DNA of 35,491 nt from Pyrodictiaceae archaeon (GTDB taxonomy: Archaea; Thermoproteota; Thermoprotei_A; Sulfolobales; Pyrodictiaceae): NCBI GenBank assembly GCA_027046265.1, contig JALTZF010000122.1, positions 1-35,491 of the forward strand, given 5' to 3'. The translations under genes and the position numbers were made by a program. Shown one piece after another: positions 25,092-33,088 of this stretch; the stretch's first letter is position 1, and every line of letters begins with the position of its first letter. The notes beneath the pieces were generated by a model, which searched no databases, was not told the DNA's origin, and was given only the letters and a program-made list of their open reading frames with translations.

Positions 25092-26116
25092 TTTTCTTCA
25101 CCACTAGTCAATGCTATAAATACGTCTTCAAGACTAGGCTTTGCAATCTCAATACTCCTAACACGGTAGCCTATCCCAGACAACAACCCCACTATACGGG
25201 CAATAGTCTCCTCCTCCTCGCCAGGCCTAGCAAGTACGCGCAGAACATTTCTTCCCTCCTTATCCACAGACAAGCTAAACTTCTCAACGCCAAGCTCACG
25301 TCTCAGTTTAGCTTCAAGAGACGAAGCTTCTACGATTGTGCTTCTCGAAGTAAACCTTACTATGACGGGTACCTCCTTTGCTACAAGACTCTTGAGCTCC
25401 TCAGGCGAGCCCTTAGCTATTATTCTTCCCTTAGCTATTATCGCTACACGGTCACATATGAGTTCAGCCTCATACATGTTATGTGTGGTTACGAGCACAG
25501 CTTTGCCCTCCTCTCTTGCAAGCCTTACAATGAGTTCTCTAATCCTCCTAGCTGATGGAGGGTCAAGTCCTAGTGTTGGCTCATCAAGGATGAGTATTGG
25601 TGGATCGTGGACCAGCGCTCTTGCAAGAGCAAGCCTAGCCTTCATACCTAGAGAATACTCCTCATACAGCTTATCAGCAGCACCAAGCTCTGTTAGTGAG
25701 ACAAGCCTCAATACCTCTTCAACGCGCTTCTCGAGCTCTACTCCACGGAGGCCACGGAGCATCGCAAAGTAGCGTAGATTCTCGCGGCCCGTCAGCTTCC
25801 AGAAGAACCCCCTCTCAACACTAAGAACAACACCTATATGCTTCCTAACCTCTATGTACTCACTAACAACATCGTATCCCGCAACACGGGCCCAGCCCTT
25901 ATCCGGTAAAAGTAGCGTAGATAAGATCTTCACAGTAGTAGTCTTCCCAGCACCATTGGGGCCTAAGAGGCCAAAGACCTCACCCCACCTGGTCTCAAGA
26001 TCTACTCCACGTAGCGCTTCTATAGTCTTCTTTACTCTACGAAGAAACCCCCTTCTCTCATAAGTAACGTAACGCTTGACGAGCCCTCGGGCAATAATGG
26101 CACTACTAGAAGACAA
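25088..26116 (-). CDS. ABC transporter ATPase (DrrA-like)
   Basis: This is a 342-residue ATPase. Walker A is GPNGAGKTTT near residues 49-58, the signature is YSLGMKARLALARALV near 148, Walker B is ILILDEPTLGLDP near 168, and the switch histidine is in LVTTHNMYEAE near 204. The last ~100 residues match the DUF4162-like tail of DrrA-type ATPases and end in KPSLEDVFIALT. The start is TTG; no strong ribosome-binding site is seen. It is the first gene of the three-gene minus-strand exporter. Confidence 0.91.
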   Translation of the reverse strand: MSSSSAIIARGLVKRYVTYERRGFLRRVKKTIEALRGVDLETRWGEVFGLLGPNGAGKTTTVKILSTLLLPDKGWARVAGYDVVSEYIEVRKHIGVVLSVERGFFWKLTGRENLRYFAMLRGLRGVELEKRVEEVLRLVSLTELGAADKLYEEYSLGMKARLALARALVHDPPILILDEPTLGLDPPSARRIRELIVRLAREEGKAVLVTTHNMYEAELICDRVAIIAKGRIIAKGSPEELKSLVAKEVPVIVRFTSRSTIVEASSLEAKLRRELGVEKFSLSVDKEGRNVLRVLARPGEEEETIARIVGLLSGIGYRVRSIEIAKPSLEDVFIALTSGEEK

Positions 26117-26249
26117 TGTATCATAGCACCCTCCACCGAACCAAGCTGCTCCATAAGCTCAAGAATGCTAGTAGCCGCAGCACTGATATAGATTTCCCTT
26201 AACTGTAACAAGGAATAGAACGGAAAGGAGGTAAAATAGAGTGAAACGT

Positions 26250-27794
26250 TTAGACTTTGTCTATTTTGAGGAGTATTGGCCTCCTCAAGGGGTTCATGAG
26301 GCCTGCCACGTAGAATTCTCTCCTGCCAAGCATTGCTAGGCTAGCCTCGTTGACTCTCCCCAAGTCAAGGTAGCCACTCAGCTCTTGTAGGTCACCAGTA
26401 CTCTGCAGTTTTGAGAAGAACACCGTTCCCAGGTTACTCCTCACACCGGGTCTTATATCCCTGCTTATGCGCTGGCTAGCGACGACAATGAAGTAACCCC
26501 ATTTCCTCCCTTCACGCGCGATGGTTTCAAGTGCTCTGCCAGCCTCGCCGCAGTACTCACAAGCATAGTTTTGCGCCTCGTCAACGACTAAGCCTAGGTT
26601 TACTGGTTCTCCACGACGCCTTATCTCGTCCCAGCCAGCGTCAGCAATACTAGCCACAATCGCTCGCTTAATCTCTATGTCTTGTTCATCACTCAAGTCA
26701 ATGATGACAACGCCTTCTCGTAGAGCCATTGCTATTATGTCGCTTGGCTCAAGCTTCCTCATGGCGAGACTCGTGAACAAGTGTTCTGGAACACGCAGCC
26801 TTACAAAGAGCTTTATCTTGTTTACAGTCTCAAACCTCATGTTGAGTCTACGCGCAGCAGTCGCCAAGTATTGGAGGAAGAGAGACCTCAAATCATTGTT
26901 GCTAGAGCCCTGGCTTGCATAGCTTGCTAGAGAGGACTGAGACTGCTTCTTGAGGGCTGGCACTATCTCGCTGCAATCCTCAACATCATATCTTCCCCCA
27001 CCGTCACGGTAGACTTTCATTGCAAAACACATGGCTACAAGCTCTACAGCATCTCGCTGGTAGCCGCTAATTTCGAGGTAGCGTGACACTGTTGAAGCGT
27101 ATATGACAGGGTTAATCCTTATCTCTCCAGAGCGCACGATCCTTGCGTCAAGCTCGCCTGCTCTTGGGGCATAGTCTACACCACTATGATCAAATACTAT
27201 AAGGCTAAAACCGCTACTACGCAGCTCCCGGAGCAAGCGCAGAATGAGCCTACTCTTACCCGTGCCAGTAGCCCCGAAGACCCCAACATGGTAGCTTGTC
27301 CACCTAGAGTCTAGGGGGAGTCTCCAGCCAGTATACTTGTGTGAACCAACACTAATCGTAGAGTCCCTGCCTAAGCCGAGGTAGTCTGTGAGCCAGTCAG
27401 CACTACGAAGCTTATACACTCTAGACCCTGGCGTCGGTGCATAAGTGTTAGAGTCTACAGACTTAGTACCTCCACAGTATTCTCCACCATTGCATACTCC
27501 AGCGTATACCTCTACGTAGGCGTTAGCAAAAGGCATAACAATCTCTTCATCTAGTGCCTCAGGGTTCTCAGCATAGATGTTGTGGATACTCCTCTTGAGG
27601 AAAGGCTCATACTTCGTAACCCACCTAATAACGCCTAGAACATAGTAGCCCTCAACGTGGGGGTCAACAATAACAGCTAGGTCCTCCTCGCGGACCTCGA
27701 GTTCTCTATCCCTCCTCAACATGAATGGTACTAGTGAGGAGCTAGCACCACTAAGGACAACGCCAACTTCTACTGCATCAGAGAGGTGTAGCAT
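26250..27794 (-). CDS. HerA/FtsK-like ATPase (DUF87 type)
   Basis: This is a 514-residue P-loop ATPase of the HerA-FtsK superfamily. Walker A is GVFGATGTGKSRL at about residues 171-183, followed by SLIVFDHSGVDY. Walker B is LGLVVDEAQNYA near 397, directly followed by CEYCG. VVASQRISRDIRPGVRSNLGTVFFSK is the sensor/arginine region. The N-terminal ~150 residues resemble the HAS-barrel part. No nurA nuclease gene is next to it, so it is probably not the repair HerA but a paralogue. It could act in DNA transfer, defence or mobile-element functions. The start is ATG with GGTG upstream. Confidence 0.85.
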   Translation of the reverse strand: MLHLSDAVEVGVVLSGASSSLVPFMLRRDRELEVREEDLAVIVDPHVEGYYVLGVIRWVTKYEPFLKRSIHNIYAENPEALDEEIVMPFANAYVEVYAGVCNGGEYCGGTKSVDSNTYAPTPGSRVYKLRSADWLTDYLGLGRDSTISVGSHKYTGWRLPLDSRWTSYHVGVFGATGTGKSRLILRLLRELRSSGFSLIVFDHSGVDYAPRAGELDARIVRSGEIRINPVIYASTVSRYLEISGYQRDAVELVAMCFAMKVYRDGGGRYDVEDCSEIVPALKKQSQSSLASYASQGSSNNDLRSLFLQYLATAARRLNMRFETVNKIKLFVRLRVPEHLFTSLAMRKLEPSDIIAMALREGVVIIDLSDEQDIEIKRAIVASIADAGWDEIRRRGEPVNLGLVVDEAQNYACEYCGEAGRALETIAREGRKWGYFIVVASQRISRDIRPGVRSNLGTVFFSKLQSTGDLQELSGYLDLGRVNEASLAMLGRREFYVAGLMNPLRRPILLKIDKV

Positions 27795-27972
27795 ACTCTT
27801 TACACCATAAACTCTTAAGAGTTACTCCATAGAAGTTATTGAGCAGAAATACTAGATAAGGAGCGCGGAATAAACGCCTTGTGTCATATGCTAGGAGGGT
27901 GTGCTAGTGCGAACCTAGTGGATGAGTAGATGGTTAAGATCTAAAAACGATGAACAGTGTCTTGAGCCTGTT

Positions 27973-28146
27973 TTAGCTTGTTAACCTGACTATTTTTGGT
28001 TGTGGCTGTACCTTGTAGTCTTCGAGTTTTAGGTATAGCTCTATTGCTTTGCGTATTATCTCGCTCCGTGTAACTCCCTTTAGCCGTGCAAACATGTCAA
28101 GTCTCTCTAAGAGTTCCTCATCAGCTTTGAATGTTATGACTCTCAT
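27973..28146 (-). CDS. ribbon-helix-helix (CopG-like) protein, 57 residues
   Basis: This short gene encodes a protein starting [17 protein letters not shown], followed by [19 protein letters not shown]. This is the strand-helix-helix pattern of a CopG/Arc-type DNA-binding protein. ATG 28146 is the start, and a G-rich stretch lies about 8 bases upstream. It is divergent from the larger RHH gene at 28304 and shares the ~157-base gap with its TATA box. It may be a transcription regulator or an antitoxin without a visible toxin. Confidence 0.75.
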   Translation of the reverse strand: MRVITFKADEELLERLDMFARLKGVTRSEIIRKAIELYLKLEDYKVQPQPKIVRLTS

Positions 28147-28258
28147 ATCTTATCCCCCAGCCCCAGGCTTACTCTACTAGTATCCTGCTCTCTCTAGGGT
28201 GTTTCCAAGACGGGTATTACTGGAGAAGTCTTACAAGAAGAAGACAGAGTGCGTTCCA

Positions 28259-28267
28259 CTTATATAG
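28259..28267 (+). promoter_or_regulatory. TATA box for RHH/coiled-coil gene
   Basis: CTTATATAG at 28259-28267 places the expected transcript start near 28290, about 14 bases before the GTG at 28304. The transcript would be nearly leaderless. Confidence 0.5.
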
Positions 28268-28303
28268 AGGGCTCTTGAAGAGAATCTACTAGGGGCAGAC
28301 ACA

Positions 28304-28672
28304 GTGCCCACAGTACATCTATCACTGCCAGAGGCAGTATACAGTGAGCTCAAGGAGCTAGCTGCAGAGCTTGGCATACAAGTTACAGACTTAATCAAGG
28401 TAATGATACGTGAAGGTATTGAAAAGAGGAGAGCAGAGCTACTCGAGCGTAGGCGTAGGCAACAGCAAGAAGCTACTGAGACACTAATACAAGTACTCCA
28501 GAAGATAGAAAAGCTACAACAACAACTCGAGGAATACCAGACTTTCGTTGAAGGCGAGCTATACAGGATAAACCAGAGCCTAAAGAGCCTTAAACACCGT
28601 GTCACAAAGCTCGAAGACATGGTAGAAGAGAGACTCATACCTGTGGAGACGCCAGAACTAGTTCAACCCTAA
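28304..28672 (+). CDS. ribbon-helix-helix protein with coiled-coil tail
   Basis: This 122-residue protein has an N-terminal RHH domain (TVHLSLPEAVYSELKELA, then VTDLIKVMIREGIEKRR). A long Gln/Glu/Arg-rich coiled coil follows (residues ~45-105: RRRQQQEATETLIQVLQKIE, LQQQLEEYQ), with a short Pro-rich end. This layout suggests a DNA-binding protein that oligomerises through the coiled coil. Plasmid- and virus-encoded RHH regulators of crenarchaea can look like this. The start is GTG, close to the predicted transcript start. No toxin gene follows; the next ~600 bases are empty. Confidence 0.72.
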   Translation: MPTVHLSLPEAVYSELKELAAELGIQVTDLIKVMIREGIEKRRAELLERRRRQQQEATETLIQVLQKIEKLQQQLEEYQTFVEGELYRINQSLKSLKHRVTKLEDMVEERLIPVETPELVQP

Positions 28673-29271
28673 GAAGATGCATTTGTCATGTTCACGTAAT
28701 TCTACACCCATAATATTAGATTGCCTATTCCTTAGACTGTACAATCCTATGCGAGGTTATGGCTTTCATCTAGTCATGATGTCTAGCCTATTTGTATGGT
28801 TCGTTGTACAGTTCAAGCTCATCATTATTCATGTTGTAGTCTTATGCTCATCTAAGGCACACAGCAATATTTTTAGACTAGTTTACAAACATGTTAACTG
28901 ATATGTAGTAATCCTCTAGAAGGCCGGAATAACGTTACAATATTGTAAACAGTTTATCGAGACAGGAGTAATACACAGTAGTAAACTATGAAGAAATTAC
29001 TTGTGCAAAGTCATACTATTTCTAGGAAACGAGAAGGATAGTAGAGGCTAGTTGCACAGGAAAGAGTAGCAATAAACTCTTCTGAGGGTCCTACACTATA
29101 ATAGGAGTAATACCTCGTAAGTAATACCTAGTACTCGGATGATGTTAGGCTGTGAGCCGACACTCCAACCCTAAATAGGCATGGGGAACAGGCTAGGCAC
29201 TGATTATATAACAGCCCTACTTAGCCCTACACAAAATACTCAATTAAACCAGTGACCTATCGGAATGTCAC
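28673..29271. other. 600-base gene-free stretch with palindrome and short repeats
   Basis: No gene is supported here. TTACAATATTGTAA at 28935-28948 is a perfect 14-bp palindrome. AGTAATACCT occurs at 29106-29115 and again at 29120-29129. AGGAGTAATAC appears twice, near 28964 and 29104. These may be regulator sites or relics of a mobile element. The stretch separates a plus-strand RHH gene from the 3' end of a minus-strand ATPase. Confidence 0.4.
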
Positions 29272-30513
29272 CTATCTTCTCGCTTGACTCATGATTGTCC
29301 CTTCTCTTATCAATTGTGTAATCTTTGTGGATGCTTTTTCTCTGAGGTCTTCTACGTCCCATACTTCAAGGCTAGTTTCTGGAACTATTGTTTTATCGGG
29401 TACTACGAGTATTTGCCTGGCATCTGGAAACTTGCCCAGTTTCTCCTCTATCTTCTTGACTTCACTTTTTGTAAGCTCATTGGACCACTTTACCTCAGCT
29501 ACCAAGTGTATCCCCTTGTACTCTACTAGTGCTATGTCTATTTCTGGCTCTAGGACTTTTACAGGTTTCGAGCCGAAGTACTCTGATAAGAATCTCTCAA
29601 TAAAACGCTCAATTAATATTGGTAGATAGGATTTGGTTATTTTCTCAACATAATTCCAGGGCTGCAGGAAGTCGTAGAATCCATATCTGGCATCTAAGTA
29701 GTATACAATCTCTGTTAGAGGTGAGACATGCCTGTATATGCTCCGCCTCTTTTTACCCCAAACCTCTATTCTCTCTATGAGACCAGTCCTAAGCATAATA
29801 TCTAGGTACTTAGTTATATATGAAGTTGAGGGTTTTTCTATGAGTCCCCTAGAGTAGAGATAGTTTGCCATCTCAGAAAGCCTATTCTTCCCAGCTGCTA
29901 GGGCCTCTAGTATTGCATCAAATCTACGTGTATAGACATAGTCTTCTTCGTCTATAACTTCGCCTACAAGGGACCGTGCAAACTCTCTGCCAGACAGGAT
30001 AATATCCTTAAGATCTCTGCCAACCAGTATGGGCTCTTGGTAGAAGACAAGTCTCTCTACAAGCTCCTTCCCTTCAAACCCCCAGTCTACAGCCAACAAC
30101 TCGATAGGCGACAGCAAGCCTACTCTCCTAATTGAGAACAAACCCTTAAGCGGGGCCTCAATGCCTTCAACAAACTGTCTATAGTAGTGCATTGTTGAAG
30201 TTATCAAGACAAGGTTCTCCCGGCAAACCCCCGCCTGAAGAGCGTCAAAGAGCCTCGGGCTAGCCCGGTGGAACTCATCAAGCACAACATTGTCTTCCAG
30301 CCTACAAATCCTAATAAATGTACTCGTGTCAAGTAGCTGGTCCTCTACAGGATCATAAATAGTGCCTCCTTTCCTAACAATAAAGTATTGATAGTCTGGC
30401 AGTACTAGCCTAGTATAGAAGGTTTTTCCAGTCTTTCTTCTGCCATAAAGTAGCCTTCTACCCTTCATTAGCAGGAACTCTTCAAGCCAAGGCCTCTTAA
30501 CTATAATACTCAC
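29272..30513 (-). CDS. archaeal AAA ATPase with DUF234-type nuclease-like tail
   Basis: This 413-residue protein has a STAND/AAA-like ATPase front: Walker A LLYGRRKTGKT near residues 21-31 and Walker B VVLDEFHRASP near 75. A winged-helix region follows (KNRLSEMANYLYSRGLIEKP, near 210-245), then a C-terminal domain with EIDIALVEYKGIHLVAEVKW. The D...E-x-K arrangement there resembles a PD-(D/E)xK nuclease fold, as in DUF234 proteins. This family is common on archaeal chromosomes, is often suspected to be mobile or defensive, and is functionally unsettled. The start is GTG with GGTGG upstream, both inside a set of tandem operator-like repeats. Confidence 0.8.
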   Translation of the reverse strand: MSIIVKRPWLEEFLLMKGRRLLYGRRKTGKTFYTRLVLPDYQYFIVRKGGTIYDPVEDQLLDTSTFIRICRLEDNVVLDEFHRASPRLFDALQAGVCRENLVLITSTMHYYRQFVEGIEAPLKGLFSIRRVGLLSPIELLAVDWGFEGKELVERLVFYQEPILVGRDLKDIILSGREFARSLVGEVIDEEDYVYTRRFDAILEALAAGKNRLSEMANYLYSRGLIEKPSTSYITKYLDIMLRTGLIERIEVWGKKRRSIYRHVSPLTEIVYYLDARYGFYDFLQPWNYVEKITKSYLPILIERFIERFLSEYFGSKPVKVLEPEIDIALVEYKGIHLVAEVKWSNELTKSEVKKIEEKLGKFPDARQILVVPDKTIVPETSLEVWDVEDLREKASTKITQLIREGTIMSQARR

Positions 30514-30547
30514 AGTATCATACCACCAGTATGATACTCACAGTATC
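30506..30547 (-). repeat. three tandem 14-bp palindromic repeats over ATPase start
   Basis: Three consecutive 14-bp units, each ATAC-N5-GTAT-N, fill 30506-30519, 30520-30533 and 30534-30547. The first and third are identical (ATACTCACAGTATC). The middle one differs in a few central bases and the last base (ATACCACCAGTATG). They also form a 9-bp inverted repeat around 30515-30537. The array covers the GTG start and ribosome-binding site of the ATPase and sits just downstream of its AT-rich promoter near 30553-30563. It is most simply an autoregulatory operator. Confidence 0.65.
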
Positions 30548-30718
30548 TAATACTAAAATATAAGCTTTGAGCACAGAGACTCAAACACCACAATTAGGCT
30601 CTACCCTATACATTCTTCATTACTAGTATTGAGTGCTGAAAATGAGCTGTTTGCACACTGCAGAAGGTTATAAGGTTATGTAGTTGTATAGGTGTTTTAA
30701 GGTGTATACATAGACTAA

Positions 30719-31051
30719 ATGCTATGGGTTTGTGCTGTGGCTATTAGGGCTAGGCTATTAGCCTCCTTGGTAGTGTCTGTTGTACGGCTACTACTCATAG
30801 CCTCATACGTGTTCTTAGCGCTTAAATTATACGAGTTCTTTATTCGGATCCGTTACAAGTTCTGGGCTTTAAGGTTTGGAGTGATCCTATGGTTTGCTGG
30901 TATACGTGGAGAGTATAGGAGGAGAATGCTCCAGGCGTATCGTAGTGCTCTAGAGCAGAATAGGCCGAGTATTCCTGGGCCCCTGAAGCTTGGGAGGATG
31001 CTTGGATTCCTGGACACAGGCTGGCCACTGGGAAGGAGAAGAAGTGAGTAA
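30719..31051 (+). CDS. small basic membrane protein, unknown
   Basis: This is a 110-residue protein with two hydrophobic segments (ARLLASLVVSVVRLLLIASYVFLAL at about residues 11-36, and FWALRFGVILWFAGI near 48-62). An Arg-rich cytoplasmic-type tail follows, with EYRRRMLQAYRSALEQNRP. A TATA-like GTTATAAGG near 30666 fits a transcript start near 30692. A second gene begins 50 bases after its stop on the same strand, and the two are probably co-transcribed. I recognise no family. Confidence 0.6.
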   Translation: MLWVCAVAIRARLLASLVVSVVRLLLIASYVFLALKLYEFFIRIRYKFWALRFGVILWFAGIRGEYRRRMLQAYRSALEQNRPSIPGPLKLGRMLGFLDTGWPLGRRRSE

Positions 31052-31100
31052 GGTGACCAGTATACTACTACTAAGTGGGCAGAGAAGAGGGGTGGATTAT

Positions 31101-31598
31101 ATGAGTGTAGGAGAAGAGAATAGAGAGGAGCACGTAAATGAAGGAGAGAGAAGGATGAGTGAAGATGAGGAAGATATTGAGAATCTTAATAGGGTACTAA
31201 ACATTGTTGCTGACTTCTTGAACCAGATAAAAGACATGGCTAAGGAGTTTATTGACATGTTTGCTTCGAGTCTTGACGGGTCCAAGCTTGGTAGAGAGGT
31301 TGCTGAGATGTATAAGAGTCTTGTCGAGGCGGGTATGCCGCCAGAGAAGGCTATGGAGTTTACTGAGAAGTTCTTTAATGCTAAGCTGGAGGCGTCGCCT
31401 AAGATGTCAAAGCTCATAGAGCAGCTGCAAACAGCGTTCTCGGGGCTAGTATCTGGTAAGAAGTGGAAGACTCCACATGTTATTGTTGAGAAGAGTGGTG
31501 AAGAGTTCAAGGTGAAGGTGGAGGGAGAGGAGGAGGAAGAACAGAAAGAGGAAGCTTCTAAGCAAGAAGGGAACAGAGAAGAGAAGGAAGCTGGATAA
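31101..31598 (+). CDS. acidic helical protein of unknown function
   Basis: This is a 165-residue protein, soluble and very acidic. The core (residues ~20-115) is predicted helical, with LNRVLNIVADFLNQIKDMAKEF, LGREVAEMYKSLVEAGMP and KAMEFTEKFFNAKLEASPKM. It is followed by a beta-like KTPHVIVEKSGEEFKVKV and a tail of nearly pure Glu and Lys. I chose ATG 31101 because AGGGGTGG lies 8 bases upstream. A longer start at 30990 would overlap the upstream gene. It may be a conserved crenarchaeal family, but I cannot name it. Its neighbour is a small membrane protein. Confidence 0.7.
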   Translation: MSVGEENREEHVNEGERRMSEDEEDIENLNRVLNIVADFLNQIKDMAKEFIDMFASSLDGSKLGREVAEMYKSLVEAGMPPEKAMEFTEKFFNAKLEASPKMSKLIEQLQTAFSGLVSGKKWKTPHVIVEKSGEEFKVKVEGEEEEEQKEEASKQEGNREEKEAG

Positions 31599-31727
31599 CT
31601 TTGGGGGAGCTACTGTATAAATAACTCAATTATTTTTCCTGACTAGCGTCTTCGATTTTGTTTTCAATATATTCACTTGGTTCCTGCAGAACTTGGCTTG
31701 TGACGTTGCACATTATGGTGTACCGTA

Positions 31728-32171
31728 TTGCGTGAAGAGACTCTTGAAGAGAGGCTTGAGAGGCTTGAAAGACTTTTACTTGATGCTGTTAGGAGGCTTG
31801 AAAGGCTAGAAGAGCTGCTCAGTTCTATGGGTAGTGAAGCAGCTATAGCTGCGAGGCTTGCAACAACTTTTTCTATGCCAGCATATGCTGCTATTGAGGC
31901 TGCTAGGAGAGTAGCAAGACTCTATGCCCGTGTGGGGGACCCTGTTTCGCGGGCTGTGCTTGAGGCTCTTGCTGACTGTGATCCTCATAGTATTAGTGAG
32001 GTTACAAGGAGAGTACGGGAGTTGCGTGGTACTGCTTCAAGGAGGATTGTAAGGGAGCGGCTTAACATGCTGGCTTCTCGGGGCATGGTGCTAGTTGTAG
32101 AGCAGGGAGGAAAGAAGCTTTACAGGCTAGCTTCATGTGAGAAGGGCGTAGAAGAGGGCAGGACTCATTGA
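31728..32171 (+). CDS. coiled-coil + winged-helix transcription regulator
   Basis: This is a 147-residue protein. Residues 1-35 form an Arg/Glu/Leu coiled coil (ERLERLERLLLDAVRRLERL). The C-terminal half is a winged helix: VSRAVLEALADCDPHSISEVTRRV, then ASRRIVRERLNMLASRGMVLVVEQGGKKLYRL, ending in the wing. The pattern is that of ArsR/MarR-like DNA-binding proteins. The start is TTG. Its stop overlaps the 3' end of the convergent HEPN-MNT gene by 7 bases. The target is unknown. Confidence 0.72.
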   Translation: MREETLEERLERLERLLLDAVRRLERLEELLSSMGSEAAIAARLATTFSMPAYAAIEAARRVARLYARVGDPVSRAVLEALADCDPHSISEVTRRVRELRGTASRRIVRERLNMLASRGMVLVVEQGGKKLYRLASCEKGVEEGRTH

Positions 32172-32932
32172 CTATTTAGCTTCTTAAGGAGTAGTGCATG
32201 GTCTAGAGCTTGCTTGTATAACCTGTACATGTCTTCTCTCGCTTCTACCTCATCACCATAAACTATGACTCCCTCATCAACAATAGTCTTAGCGAGAACA
32301 GGGTCAACTCCAGCCTCATAAACTACAAGGTCGACCTTACACCTTAATTCATCTTCAAACTCGGCAAGCAGCCCTCCAATCTCTAAGAGGCTCCTAGGCT
32401 CGCGGCCGAGCTTAACAAATAGGTCTACATCCTCTCCACAACCATTTCTGGCAAGAGACCCGAATAGTACCACGTACCTAAGTTTCTTCTTCTCTGCAAC
32501 CCTCCTAATTCTCGGCAATACATCGTCTAGACATGGGTCTCCTCGAGCATACCTCTCTATCTCTTCTAGTACGGCTGGAGTCTTATCAGCTATCTCATTG
32601 AAAGCCTTTGCCTCAAGCTCTTTGTCTATTTCTGCATAGGCGTGGACCAGTAGGTTCCTAAAACCAGCTAGGTCTATGAGGAATTGTATTAGCTCATTGC
32701 TAAGCTTAAGTTTCTGTGCTAGGTACTTTGCGAGAGACTTATATGTAGAGGGTTTAACGCCTTGCTGGCGTGACGCTAATACAGCTGCATAGTCGAGTAT
32801 TGTCTGGGCTAGAAGCTGGGCTAGGCGCTCAACAGCGTATACTCTCTCCCTGCCAGCAAGGTAGTCCTTATAGGCCTCTATAAATTCGTCATAGTAGTTT
32901 TTAGCTAGGCTCGCTAGCCTCTCTAATCTCAT
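32165..32932 (-). CDS. single-chain HEPN-MNT toxin-antitoxin fusion
   Basis: This 255-residue protein joins two domains usually encoded apart. Residues ~1-130 form a HepT-like (DUF86) HEPN domain with the full RNase motif: R92-NLLV-H97-A-Y99, matching RX4HXY. Residues ~150-225 are an MNT nucleotidyltransferase with VVLFGSLARNGCGEDVDLFV (Gly158-Ser159, Asp168 and Asp170) and a third acid in CKVDLVVYE. In known HepT/MntA pairs the MNT protein adenylylates the tyrosine of RX4HXY; here this could happen in cis or between chains. ATG 32932 is preferred because a TATA box at 32971-32980 would start transcription near 32950. ATG 32968 is the longer option. Confidence 0.83.
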   Translation of the reverse strand: MRLERLASLAKNYYDEFIEAYKDYLAGRERVYAVERLAQLLAQTILDYAAVLASRQQGVKPSTYKSLAKYLAQKLKLSNELIQFLIDLAGFRNLLVHAYAEIDKELEAKAFNEIADKTPAVLEEIERYARGDPCLDDVLPRIRRVAEKKKLRYVVLFGSLARNGCGEDVDLFVKLGREPRSLLEIGGLLAEFEDELRCKVDLVVYEAGVDPVLAKTIVDEGVIVYGDEVEAREDMYRLYKQALDHALLLKKLNSQ

Positions 32933-33088
32933 TAGGTTTTTACACCATGAGTAGTATGTAGCTAGCATGTCTTTATATTTGGTTTAGGAGAATAGATTGA
33001 GGCATAAAGGGATAAACTGTAGAAATTCGTGTAGAGCACCCCCTTACAAGGCATGAAATATAGTTAATGACTAACATGGAAGCAGTTT

